Source: HXMU1420-13 sp034669965 (GTDB lineage Bacteria; Bacteroidota; Rhodothermia; Balneolales; Balneolaceae). Taken from it: DNA of 64,000 nucleotides. Within the stretch, counting starts at the first letter, position 1. Each line of letters begins with the position of its first letter. The position numbers were made by a program, and so were the translations under genes. The notes below the pieces were generated by a model. That model was not told where the DNA came from and did not search any database. It saw only the letters and a program-made list of their open reading frames with translations. Below, in pieces: positions 35,551 to 43,151 of this stretch. The stretch covers positions 47,209-111,208 of the forward strand of contig JAXMOK010000010.1 of NCBI GenBank assembly GCA_034669965.1, written 5' to 3'.

Positions 35551-35592
35551 CCTGTTAATAATACTTTAAAGTATAGATACTGTATTAACAGG
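35551..35592 (-). promoter_or_regulatory. Inverted repeat overlapping the ribosome-binding site
   Basis: CCTGTTAATA (35551-35560) and TATTAACAGG (35583-35592) are perfect 10-bp inverted repeats. Inside them is the 14-bp palindrome ATACTTTAAAGTAT (35561-35574). On the leftward messenger the 3' arm ends in CAGG and overlaps the AGGAGGT ribosome-binding site of the 81-residue protein gene. Confidence 0.5.
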
Positions 35593-35603
35593 AAATTGTT
35601 ACA

Positions 35604-35631
35604 AAAAAGCCCCCAAAATTGGAGGCTTTTT
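35604..35631 (-). terminator. Terminator of the ilv operon
   Basis: AAAAAGCCCCCAA and TTGGAGGCTTTTT form a 13-bp stem with one mismatch and a 2-nt loop, with T-runs on both strands. It lies about 260 bp after ilvC, beyond two palindromic repeats, and could also act rightward. Confidence 0.8.
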
Positions 35632-35640
35632 AAGTTCATA

Positions 35641-35738
35641 TAACTAAGTAAAGTCAATTCCACGTAGGTGGGAATCTAGGGCTCTTAAAAATCTGAAGCC
35701 TTTATCAATATCGAGATCCCTGCCTTCGCAGGGATGAC
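35641..35738. repeat. Composite double-hairpin repeat, copy B
   Basis: Starts TAACTAAGTAAAGTCAATT. The first hairpin is ATTCCAC-GTA-GGTGGGAAT (35657-35675); a 40-bp spacer with CTTTATCAATATC follows; the second hairpin is ATCCCTGC/GCAGGGAT (35716-35735), then GACC. About 97 bp are shared with copy C. Confidence 0.8.
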
Positions 35739-35779
35739 CTAAGATGTATTGAACTGCCATTGACTAATCTTGTTCAAGT

Positions 35780-35879
35780 AACTAAGCATAGTCATTCCCG
35801 CGTAGGCGGGAATCTAGGGCTTTCAAAAATCTCAAGGCTTTTATCAATATCCAGATCCCGCATCAAGTCCGGGATGACT
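35780..35879. repeat. Composite double-hairpin repeat, copy C
   Basis: Starts TAACTAAGCATAGTCATT. The first hairpin is ATTCCCGC/GCGGGAAT (35794-35813), which matches the form of the neisserial dRS3 repeat. The spacer TTTTATCAATATC leads to the second hairpin ATCCCG...CGGGAT (35855-35875) and GACTG. It lies 11 bp from the ilvC stop codon. Confidence 0.82.
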
Positions 35880-35890
35880 GAATTAGTTAA

Positions 35891-36937
35891 TCAGCCATTC
35901 TCCGGTCGGAGCGTGCGTACGGTTTGGCCGGCTTGCCACATCTCAGATTCGCGTAATTCTTCGAGTTCTTTCTCTAGCTTTTCACGGTAATCGTCTTGAG
36001 AGTTGGAATCGATAGAACGCTGGGCTTCATTTCCGGCAACTACTTCGCTGTATAATTCTTCAAACACGGGCTTGCTGGCATCGCGGAATTTCTTCCACCA
36101 ATCCAAAGCGCCACGTTGTGCAGTAGTTGAGCAATTGGCGTACATCCAATCCATACCGTTTTCGGCAACAAGCGGCATCAACGATTGTGTGAGTTCTTCC
36201 ACCGTTTCGTTAAAGGCTTCGGATGGAGTATGTCCGTTAGCACGAAGCACTTCGTATTGTGCCGCAAAAATACCTTGGATGGCACCCATCAAAGTGCCAC
36301 GCTCGCCGGTTAAATCGGAGTACACTTCACGTCTGAAATCGGTTTCGAACAAGTAACCTGATCCAACTCCAATCCCTAAAGCTACCACACGATCTAAGGC
36401 GTTTCCGGTGGCATCCTGGAAAATGGCAAAGCTAGAATTCAAGCCGCGTCCTTCCAAGAACATGCGTCGGAGGGAAGTTCCCGAACCCTTTGGAGCTACA
36501 AGAATTACATCTACATCATCAGGAGGGATAATCCCTGTTCGGTCTTTGTAAGTGATGCCGAATCCGTGCGAAAAGTAGAGTGCTTTGCCTGCGGTTAGGT
36601 GTTTTTTAACCGTTGGCCAAAGGGTGATTTGACCCGCATCAGAAAGCAAATATTGAATAATCGTGCCACGCTCGCACGCTTCTTCGATTTCGAACAACGT
36701 TTCTCCGGGCACCCAGCCATCGGCCACAGCTTTATCCCAGGTTTTCGATTCTTTGCGCTGTCCCACAATGACGTTAAAGCCGTTATCGCGAAGATTAAGT
36801 GCCTGTCCGGGTCCTTGAACACCGTAGCCAATCACTGCGATGGTTTCCTCTGCCAGGGTTTTTTGTGCTCGTTTTAGTGGGAATTCCTCACGGGTTACGA
36901 CTACTTCTTCGACCCCGCCAAAGTTTAAAATTGCCAT
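35891..36937 (-). CDS. ilvC: Ketol-acid reductoisomerase (class I)
   Basis: The enzyme isomerises and reduces acetolactate or acetohydroxybutyrate with NADPH. The 348-residue class I form has the Rossmann GYGVQGPG at 37-44, APKGSGTSLR in the active-site region, and the helical C-terminal domain with SDLTGERGTLMG and ANCSTTAQRGAL. The C-terminal 30-residue charged tail is slightly longer than in many class I enzymes. It is the last gene of the leftward ilv operon. Confidence 0.97.
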   Translation of the reverse strand: MAILNFGGVEEVVVTREEFPLKRAQKTLAEETIAVIGYGVQGPGQALNLRDNGFNVIVGQRKESKTWDKAVADGWVPGETLFEIEEACERGTIIQYLLSDAGQITLWPTVKKHLTAGKALYFSHGFGITYKDRTGIIPPDDVDVILVAPKGSGTSLRRMFLEGRGLNSSFAIFQDATGNALDRVVALGIGVGSGYLFETDFRREVYSDLTGERGTLMGAIQGIFAAQYEVLRANGHTPSEAFNETVEELTQSLMPLVAENGMDWMYANCSTTAQRGALDWWKKFRDASKPVFEELYSEVVAGNEAQRSIDSNSQDDYREKLEKELEELRESEMWQAGQTVRTLRPENG

Positions 36938-36993
36938 GTTAGATAGTTGTTTTGGTTTGTTTTGTATGAATAAAATTTACACATCCCTAAATA

Positions 36994-37007
36994 CCCTCTC
37001 GAGAGGG
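36994..37007. repeat. Palindrome in the ilvN-ilvC spacer
   Basis: CCCTCTCGAGAGGG is a perfect palindrome between ilvN and ilvC. A related, longer palindrome lies between ilvB and ilvN, so both sides of ilvN carry one. Confidence 0.6.
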
Positions 37008-37026
37008 GACTTTCAAGAGGTCGATA

Positions 37027-37566
37027 TTAAATGCTTGCTTCGGATTGTAGTAATTCACGGACTTCAGCGCCGATACCACGTTCTGCACGGGAAACGGCAA
37101 CTCTTCCGGATAACACAAATTCTTTGATTCCAAAAGGCTTCAATTCTTCAAAAAGAGCGAAGGCTTCCCGGCGATATCCGGCTTTTTCGATTACCACAAA
37201 ATTCTTTTCGATGGTTAAAAACCGAGCCGAATGTTCTCTGACGATCCGTTCTACTTCCAATCCGTTGGTGAGCGATTCGGTAGCTAATTTGTACAGTGCC
37301 AATTCTTGTTGTACCACTTCATCTTTTTTGAAATAGGCCGCTTTGTGCACTTCTACTAATTTCTCGATCTGCTTCACCACTTTGCCTACCAATTCTTCGG
37401 TTTCGGTAACCGCAATGGTAAAGCGATAAATGTTTTCCATTTCACTTTCTGAGGCGGTGATGCTTTCGATATTTATTTTCCGCTTGGTGAAAATGATGGT
37501 GATTCGATGCAGCAAGCCAACCGTGTTTTCGGTGTAAGCGGTGATAGTGAATTCTCTTTTTTCCAT
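37027..37566 (-). CDS. ilvN: Acetolactate synthase small (regulatory) subunit
   Basis: A 179-residue ACT-domain regulator: N-terminal ACT motif EFTITAYTENTVGLLHRITIIFTKRKINIESI at about 4-36 (listed in part), which binds valine in homologs and makes the large subunit feedback-sensitive, and the C-terminal domain with LFEELKPFGIKEFVLSGRVAVSR. The length is of the longer type, with two domains. It lies 151 bp from ilvB, with a palindrome in the spacer. Confidence 0.93.
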   Translation of the reverse strand: MEKREFTITAYTENTVGLLHRITIIFTKRKINIESITASESEMENIYRFTIAVTETEELVGKVVKQIEKLVEVHKAAYFKKDEVVQQELALYKLATESLTNGLEVERIVREHSARFLTIEKNFVVIEKAGYRREAFALFEELKPFGIKEFVLSGRVAVSRAERGIGAEVRELLQSEASI

Positions 37567-37604
37567 GGTTAATTAATTCCTCGCATAGTTGACCTCACCC
37601 CCGG

Positions 37605-37628
37605 CCCCTCTCCTAAATAGGAGAGGGG
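37605..37628. repeat. Perfect 11-bp-stem palindrome in the ilvB-ilvN spacer
   Basis: CCCCTCTCCTA (37605-37615) and TAGGAGAGGGG (37618-37628) pair perfectly around a 2-nt loop. It is preceded on the left by CCTCACCCCCGG. No T-tract follows. Confidence 0.75.
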
Positions 37629-37717
37629 AGCTCTTTGGGTTGAATTTGTACTTTCTCGAAGTGGGTTATCTTTTTCACGTCTGGATAATAAAAGGGTAAA
37701 ATTTTTGTAGATCATGA

Positions 37718-39457
37718 TCACTCCAGTCTGATTTCTGCAACTCCGCAACCGCTGGGTACCATCGGGAATACATTGTTTTCTTTGCCAACCATCACTTCTA
37801 AAAAGTAAGTGCCATCGTGGTTGATGAACTCGGTAATGGCATCGTCTAATTTTTCGCGTTCGGTTACTTTGTTTGTGGGGATGTAATAGCCTTTTGCAAT
37901 GGTCTGGAAATCGGGATTAATCATTTCAGTTGAACTATATCTTTTATCAAAGAAAAGCTGTTGCCACTGGCGCACCATCCCCAAAAACTCATTATTGAGA
38001 AGCAGTACTTTTACGTTGGCTCGTGTTTGATAAATGGTTGCAAATTCCTGAATCGTCATTTGAAGTCCGCCATCACCAATTACTGCTACCACTGTACGAT
38101 CAGGTGCTCCAAGTGCGGCACCTAATCCGGCCGGTAATCCAAAGCCCATAGTTCCTAATCCGCCACTGGTGATGTTACTTTTGGATTGGTTGAATTTGGT
38201 GTATCGGCAAGCCACCATCTGGTGTTGGCCCACATCGGTAACTAATATGGCATCCCCGTTGGTTTTCTCGTTGATGATTCGGATCACTTCGCCCATCGAA
38301 AGCAGATCACTTTTAGGATGAAGTTCATCCTGAATAACTTTTTCCTGTTCCAAAGCATCACAATCTCTGAATCGCTGCAACCACTCTTCGTGCGAGTTTG
38401 GATTCACTTTTTCGATCAATGCCGTAAGCGACTCTTTGCAATCGCCTAAAACTGCTACGTCTGTTTTTACGTTTTTGTCGATTTCAGCCGGGTCTATTTC
38501 AAGATGAACTACCTTTGCCTGCTTAGCATATTTAGATAGGTTTCCTGTAACTCGATCATCAAAGCGCATCCCGATGGCAATCAAAACATCGCATTCGTTG
38601 GTAAGTAAATTTGGTCCGTAATTACCGTGCATACCCAGCATGCCCACATTAAGCGGATGATCCGTTTCCAAGGCCGAAAGACCCATAATGGTCCACGCCG
38701 AGGGAATTCCTGTTTTTTCGATGAAGGTCTTAAACTCAGCTTCGGCATTTCCTAGAATCACGCCTTGCCCAAAGAGAATGAAAGGGCGTTCCGCATTATT
38801 GATCAACTCAGCGGCTTGTTCAACCTTTGTTGGATCCAGCTTTGGAACCGGAACATAACTTCGGAGTCCGGTACATTTGGTATAACTAAAATCAAATTCC
38901 TGAAACTGTGCATCTTTAGTGATGTCAACCAAAACAGGACCGGGGCGACCGGATTTTGCGATATAAAAGGCTTTAGCAAGTGCTTCAGGGATTTCTTCGG
39001 CACGAGTTACCTGTGTATTCCATTTGGTAACCGGCATCGAAATACCAATCACGTCCGTTTCTTGAAAAGCATCCGAACCGAGTAATCCTGAGGGAACTTG
39101 TCCGGTGATGCAAACCATAGGAGTGGAGTCGATTTGGGCATCGGCTAAACCGGTAATTAAGTTGGTAGCTCCCGGACCAGAAGTTGCCAGACAAACACCC
39201 ACTTTTCCTGACGCTCGAGCATAACCTTGAGCAGCATGAGTAGCACCTTGTTCGTGGCGAGCCAGTACATGATGAATTTGCTGCTGATAATCATACAAAG
39301 AATCATAAACCGGCATTATTGCACCACCCGGATACCCGAAAACGAGATCCACACCTTCTTTAAGCAAGATTCGCACGACGGCTTCAGCACCGGTAACTCG
39401 TTCGGTAACGGTTGTAGAATTCATTTCAGTTTTTGATGGGGCTTCGATAGTACTCAT
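37718..39457 (-). CDS. ilvB: Acetolactate synthase large subunit
   Basis: The 579-residue ThDP enzyme condenses pyruvate into acetolactate or with 2-oxobutanoate into acetohydroxybutyrate. E69 in LARHEQGA is the catalytic glutamate that activates ThDP. The central domain carries the FAD-binding segment, and the ThDP-binding GDGGLQMTIQEFATI with N and metal ligands is near 460-480. It lies 17 bp after ilvD and shares its transcript. Confidence 0.97.
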   Translation of the reverse strand: MSTIEAPSKTEMNSTTVTERVTGAEAVVRILLKEGVDLVFGYPGGAIMPVYDSLYDYQQQIHHVLARHEQGATHAAQGYARASGKVGVCLATSGPGATNLITGLADAQIDSTPMVCITGQVPSGLLGSDAFQETDVIGISMPVTKWNTQVTRAEEIPEALAKAFYIAKSGRPGPVLVDITKDAQFQEFDFSYTKCTGLRSYVPVPKLDPTKVEQAAELINNAERPFILFGQGVILGNAEAEFKTFIEKTGIPSAWTIMGLSALETDHPLNVGMLGMHGNYGPNLLTNECDVLIAIGMRFDDRVTGNLSKYAKQAKVVHLEIDPAEIDKNVKTDVAVLGDCKESLTALIEKVNPNSHEEWLQRFRDCDALEQEKVIQDELHPKSDLLSMGEVIRIINEKTNGDAILVTDVGQHQMVACRYTKFNQSKSNITSGGLGTMGFGLPAGLGAALGAPDRTVVAVIGDGGLQMTIQEFATIYQTRANVKVLLLNNEFLGMVRQWQQLFFDKRYSSTEMINPDFQTIAKGYYIPTNKVTEREKLDDAITEFINHDGTYFLEVMVGKENNVFPMVPSGCGVAEIRLE

Positions 39458-39474
39458 AATTATTAGCCGTTTAT

Positions 39475-41154
39475 TTAAAACTCATCGGTTACGCAGCCTT
39501 CTGAGGCAGAACTCACGGTTTTGGCGTATTTGTACAACGTTCCGCTTTTTGCTTTAAGCGGTGGGGCTGTCCATTCTGCTTTCCTTTTTGCGAGTTCTGA
39601 TTCACTAACTTCAATTTCAATTTCGTTTGATTCGGCATCAATTCGGATGGGGTCGCCATCTTGAACTAAGGCGATGTTGCCACCATCCTGAGCTTCGGGC
39701 GTTACATGACCAACAACAAAGCCATGCGATCCGCCCGAGAACCGACCGTCGGTAATCAATGCAACTTCCTTGCCAAGTCCTGCCCCCATTATTGCAGAGG
39801 TTGGTTTCAGCATTTCAGGCATTCCCGGTCCACCTTTTGGCCCCACATAACGGATAATTATTACCTCGCCTTTGCGAACTTTTCCGTTTCGAATTCCTTC
39901 GTTGGCTTCTTCTTCGCTATCGAAAACTCGAGCCGGACCACTAAATCGAACGCCTTCTTTTCCTGTGATTTTTGCCACTGCGCCTTCGCTTGCTAGATTT
40001 CCGTACAGAATCTGAATGTGTCCATTTTCTTTGATCGGATCCTCTGTTGGACGAATTACATCTTGTCCCACCAACAAGGCGTCAACATTATCTAGATTTT
40101 CAGCAATGGATTTTCCGGTAACCGACATGCAATCACCGTGCAACATGTTATTGTCGAGCATAAATTTCATAACCGCAGGAATGCCACCCACTTTATGCAA
40201 ATCTTCCATTACGTAGCGTCCGCTCGGTTTTAAATCACCTAAAAAAGGAGTTTGGTCGCTGATTTTTTGGAAATCCTTCAGTGTAAATTCGATGCCGGCA
40301 GTTTTAGCAATGGCCAGTAGATGAAGCACAGCATTTGTAGATCCACCAAGAACCGTTATTAATCGAAAAGCATTTTCCAGAGATTTCTTTGTGAGGATAT
40401 CATTGGGTTTGAGGTCCTTCTCTAACAAAGTTAGCATGTGTGCTCCAACCGCTTCACATTCGATCACTTTTTCAGATGCATTTGCTGGATTGGAAGCGTT
40501 GTAAGGGAGCGTCATTCCCATTGCTTCGATAGCAGATGCCATCGTATTTGCGGTGTACATTCCACCACAAGCGCCCGGACCCGGACATGCGTTCATCACG
40601 ATATCCTTGAATTCTTGATCGTCGATTGAGCCGGAAACTTTTTGTCCCCAAGCCTCAAACGCTGAAACTACATCCAGTTTTTCACGATTATGATAACCGG
40701 GGGCAATAGTTCCTCCATATACTAAAATAGCAGGACGGTTCACGCGAAGCATCGCCATCAATGCACCCGGCATATTTTTATCGCAACCTACAATGGCAAC
40801 CATGGCATCGTAGCTCATTCCTTCTACCACCGATTCCATCGAATCTGCAATAATATCACGTGAAGGAAGGGAGTAGCGCATGCCCGGTGTGCCCATCGAA
40901 ATGCCATCACTTATACCAATGGTGTTAAAAATCAGCCCGGTTTGATTAGCGGCATTAACACCTCGCTTTACATGCACAGCTAAATCATTCAGATGCATGT
41001 TACAAGGATTGCCTTCGTAGCCGGTACTGGCAATGCCAACCAACGGTTTATTCAGGTCTTCATCACTTAATCCCAATGCATGAAGCATAGCCTGTGCGGC
41101 CGGTTGAGAGCCATCTTGAGTAATGTGTTTACTGTATTTATTTAATTCCGCCAT
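39475..41154 (-). CDS. ilvD: Dihydroxy-acid dehydratase
   Basis: The enzyme dehydrates dihydroxy-isovalerate and dihydroxy-methylvalerate. The 559-residue protein has the cluster cysteines GNPCNMH, VGCDKNMPG and GACGGMYTANTM. It is the first structural gene after the attenuator; only 15 nt separate the end of the terminator T-tract and the ATG, and no Shine-Dalgarno is visible there. Confidence 0.97.
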   Translation of the reverse strand: MAELNKYSKHITQDGSQPAAQAMLHALGLSDEDLNKPLVGIASTGYEGNPCNMHLNDLAVHVKRGVNAANQTGLIFNTIGISDGISMGTPGMRYSLPSRDIIADSMESVVEGMSYDAMVAIVGCDKNMPGALMAMLRVNRPAILVYGGTIAPGYHNREKLDVVSAFEAWGQKVSGSIDDQEFKDIVMNACPGPGACGGMYTANTMASAIEAMGMTLPYNASNPANASEKVIECEAVGAHMLTLLEKDLKPNDILTKKSLENAFRLITVLGGSTNAVLHLLAIAKTAGIEFTLKDFQKISDQTPFLGDLKPSGRYVMEDLHKVGGIPAVMKFMLDNNMLHGDCMSVTGKSIAENLDNVDALLVGQDVIRPTEDPIKENGHIQILYGNLASEGAVAKITGKEGVRFSGPARVFDSEEEANEGIRNGKVRKGEVIIIRYVGPKGGPGMPEMLKPTSAIMGAGLGKEVALITDGRFSGGSHGFVVGHVTPEAQDGGNIALVQDGDPIRIDAESNEIEIEVSESELAKRKAEWTAPPLKAKSGTLYKYAKTVSSASEGCVTDEF

Positions 41155-41169
41155 AGATGATGCATGTTC

Positions 41170-41199
41170 AAAAAAAAAGCCTTCCGTTCAGGGAAGGCT
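41170..41199 (-). terminator. Attenuator terminator (3:4 hairpin) of the ilv operon
   Basis: On the leftward messenger AGCCTTCCC (complement of 41191-41199) and GGAAGGCT (complement of 41178-41185) form an 8-bp GC-rich stem followed by nine T. It lies between the leader peptide and ilvD, so it must be read through for ilv expression. Confidence 0.9.
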
Positions 41200-41220
41200 C
41201 GTTTTGTAGTAATCGTAACA

Positions 41221-41298
41221 TTAACAAATAGCATTCCCGGATCGGTTTATGTAACCAATAACGTTAATAATGACCACAGGAATGACAGAGTTTTTCAT
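41221..41298 (-). CDS. ilvL: ilv operon leader peptide
   Basis: A 25-codon frame from ATG 41298 to TAA 41221. Ten of 25 codons are Val (5, 8, 9, 13) or Ile (6, 10, 11, 14, 17, 24), including the run PVVIINVI. No leucine codon is present. It ends 22 nt before the terminator hairpin. Segment 2 (GGGAATGCT, complement of 41230-41238) lies inside its last codons and can pair with segment 1 (CATTCC, complement of 41279-41284) or with segment 3 of the terminator. This is the classical layout of a ribosome-mediated attenuator that responds to charged Val/Ile-tRNA. Confidence 0.85.
   Translation of the reverse strand: MKNSVIPVVIINVIGYINRSGNAIC
41230..41284 (-). promoter_or_regulatory. Attenuator anti-terminator and protector segments
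   Basis: Segment 1 CATTCC (complement 41279-41284) pairs perfectly with GGAATG of segment 2 (complement 41230-41238). Segment 2 GGGAATGCT pairs, 8 of 9, with AGCCTTCCC, the left arm of the terminator. These pairings are mutually exclusive. Confidence 0.8.
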
Positions 41299-41366
41299 GA
41301 TTCGATGATTAATGTGATTCCAAAGAAATAGCTAATCGTTGGAAATCGCAATGCAAAGATGGGATA

Positions 41367-41395
41367 AATCTAAAGAAAAATGGGATGGCCAACAA
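41367..41395 (-). promoter_or_regulatory. Candidate promoter of the ilv operon
   Basis: On the leftward strand TTGTTG and TAGATT are spaced 17 bp and lie about 70 bp before the leader ATG. Match to sigma-70 consensus is modest (3 of 6 and 4 of 6). Confidence 0.35.
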
Positions 41396-41408
41396 CTTCA
41401 GAGGCTCA

Positions 41409-42947
41409 CTAACGGCGATGAAATCGTTGTTTTATGATATCTTGAATAGGTTTTTCATCGATTTTTGATTCCAGCCATCCTATGATGTCCAAGTATAAAA
41501 ATGCTCGGCGTTGATAGGGCTGATCTTGAATTTGTTGAAGTCGATCGCGCAATTTTATGAATTCTTTTTTGAGATAATTGGGCTGTACGGAGCTCAGATT
41601 ACGTAGAAACTTAAGAATTTCTTCCTGCACCGAATTTAAGTCATTCATTTTTCGGATAAAGCGATAGGTGCTTCGCACCTGATATTCGACCAAGATTTGA
41701 TTGCCAAGCTCAAAGTGAGCAATCAGGCTTAATATTCGGGCAAAACAGTGGATGTCTTCACGAAGCCGAGGATCGGGATAATTGATGATTTTATTTAGGT
41801 AGGTGATGCAGGTTTTATATTTACCGGCTCCAAAAAAAAGGCAAGCGATTTTATAGTAGAAAACGAGAATGCGATGCGAATCTATTTTATGCCGAAATTT
41901 CTCGATCTCTCTTTCAAGCTGCGCAACTATCGAAAGGCCATCAGTGAATCGCCCATTCATAAAATAGCTGTTAATTTTACTAGTGTAGTAATATTGAAAC
42001 CCGAGCGTTTCCAGATTTTCGTTCGTTCGAACCGGCGGGTTTTCTACAAATTTCTCAAGCTGATGCATTACCTCATCGTGCTTTTGTGGATGCCCCAGAA
42101 TAAACAACGCTTCGAGAAGCACGTGCATGCCTTTCAGATACCAGATGGGCTCCAGTTCCAGCATATCGCGGTTATTATGAAACAATTCCACCCATTTCTG
42201 GGCGTAACGGTATTGCATCAAAAAGTCCTGAACAATCAGGCTGTACCAGGCATGTGATACGTTGTAGTATAGCTCATCAAAAAAATCGGTGTCGTTTAAA
42301 TCAATTTTTTTCAACGCATTGTCGAAAAACTTTTTGGTGATGTCGTAATCTTGCTCGTTTCGCACATGCCCTGCCTTAATGTAGATACCATACAAGCGTA
42401 GCGAAAGATTCGAGAGCGCATGATAGCGCTCAACCGATTTCACCGATACTTCGGTTTGTTCTATAAGTTCATCAGCTCGATTTCGTAAACTACGGGTGAT
42501 GTATTGCGATTCTATGAGTTTTTCGAAACCTAGAATCTCTGTAGTTAAAGTTATCCGATGGTTTTGGATCGATAGTAGTTTGGCTTTATCCAGAATTTTG
42601 AGGCTCTGCTTGTACAACCCTTTGTCGTATAAAATTCGAGCGTAATCGATCTGCTCGCGCAATTGAATATCGATATTGTGATTGGCATAATTTAACCGAA
42701 GGCTCGTGAGAATCTGTTTATAAAGATGTGCTTTCAGATTCGAAAACTGTGCTTTTTTCAGGTCGCTGATTTTCGAACAGATGACATCTTCGTCGTACTC
42801 TTTGGCTTTATCAACCGCATCAAAAAGCTGAATGAACTTTGCATCCGAAGAGCTTGTGCGCGTGGCATAAATCTTAAACGACCGTTTTTCTGCCTTAGTA
42901 AGCGATTTTATTAATTGATAAAGATGATCGTTTGGTTGGTTGGCCAT
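41409..42947 (-). CDS. Large helical protein of unknown function
   Basis: A 512-residue protein from ATG 42947 (MANQPNDHLYQLIKSLTKAEKRSFK); an upstream frame adds 19 unlikely residues. It is all-helical by pattern, with TPR-like repeats such as YARILYDKGLYKQSLKILDKAKLL and repeated aromatic/Leu spacing in the middle. The first 45 residues recall the helix at the start of Bacteroidota hypothetical proteins. No catalytic motif or signal peptide was seen. It is divergent to leuA and directly upstream of the ilv leader. Confidence 0.7.
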   Translation of the reverse strand: MANQPNDHLYQLIKSLTKAEKRSFKIYATRTSSSDAKFIQLFDAVDKAKEYDEDVICSKISDLKKAQFSNLKAHLYKQILTSLRLNYANHNIDIQLREQIDYARILYDKGLYKQSLKILDKAKLLSIQNHRITLTTEILGFEKLIESQYITRSLRNRADELIEQTEVSVKSVERYHALSNLSLRLYGIYIKAGHVRNEQDYDITKKFFDNALKKIDLNDTDFFDELYYNVSHAWYSLIVQDFLMQYRYAQKWVELFHNNRDMLELEPIWYLKGMHVLLEALFILGHPQKHDEVMHQLEKFVENPPVRTNENLETLGFQYYYTSKINSYFMNGRFTDGLSIVAQLEREIEKFRHKIDSHRILVFYYKIACLFFGAGKYKTCITYLNKIINYPDPRLREDIHCFARILSLIAHFELGNQILVEYQVRSTYRFIRKMNDLNSVQEEILKFLRNLSSVQPNYLKKEFIKLRDRLQQIQDQPYQRRAFLYLDIIGWLESKIDEKPIQDIIKQRFHRR

Positions 42948-42963
42948 TGTAAGAAATTGGATG

Positions 42964-42972
42964 TGATATAAT
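42964..42972 (+). promoter_or_regulatory. Extended -10 promoter of leuACDB
   Basis: TGATATAAT is a perfect extended -10 element (TGn plus TATAAT). The -35 region (42944 onwards) is weak. Transcription would start near 42979 and read the small leader frame at 43008. Confidence 0.5.
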
Positions 42973-43007
42973 CTGCATCCAAAATAAAATGAGTGAGTTA
43001 ACAAAAA

Positions 43008-43046
43008 ATGCTCAAGCCGTACTTATGTTTGGGTGTTGTAATATAA
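43008..43046 (+). CDS. leuL: Candidate leuA leader peptide
   Basis: A 12-codon frame, MLKPYLCLGVVI, with three Leu codons (CTC, TTA, TTG), two Val and one Ile. It begins 29 bp after the expected transcription start and ends 105 bp before leuA. The segment at its stop codon (AAGTGGATTG, 43045-43054) can pair with CAATCACTT (43094-43102), whose 3' part can alternatively pair with a downstream arm. The fit to an attenuator is good in logic, but the terminator is weak. Confidence 0.4.
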   Translation: MLKPYLCLGVVI

Positions 43047-43097
43047 GTGGATTGCGGTTTCAGAAAACTTAAGTGTGACTATAATTTCTGCGACAAT

Positions 43098-43129
43098 CAC
43101 TTATACCTCAAACGGTAAGTAGATGTTTT
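43098..43129 (+). terminator. Weak candidate attenuator terminator before leuA
   Basis: ACTT-AT-ACC pairs with GGTAAGT (43114-43120) around a 6-nt loop with a 2-nt bulge, followed by AGATGTTTT. The stem is only seven pairs and the T-run only four, so it is a weak terminator at best. Confidence 0.3.
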
Positions 43130-43151
43130 AAAATCAGCAATCAACAGACAA

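Noticed and set aside
35641..35879. CRISPR array
   Set aside because: Only two adjacent composite repeats with unlike internal spacing; no regular repeat-spacer pattern and no cas genes.
41155..41408. T-box riboswitch before ilvD
   Set aside because: No T-box sequence or specifier stem; the leader peptide and hairpins explain the region.
43071..43102. Strong hairpin AAGTG/CACTT as the leuA terminator
   Set aside because: Only five consecutive pairs with a 22-nt loop and no T-run; the downstream weak hairpin is the better, still doubtful candidate.
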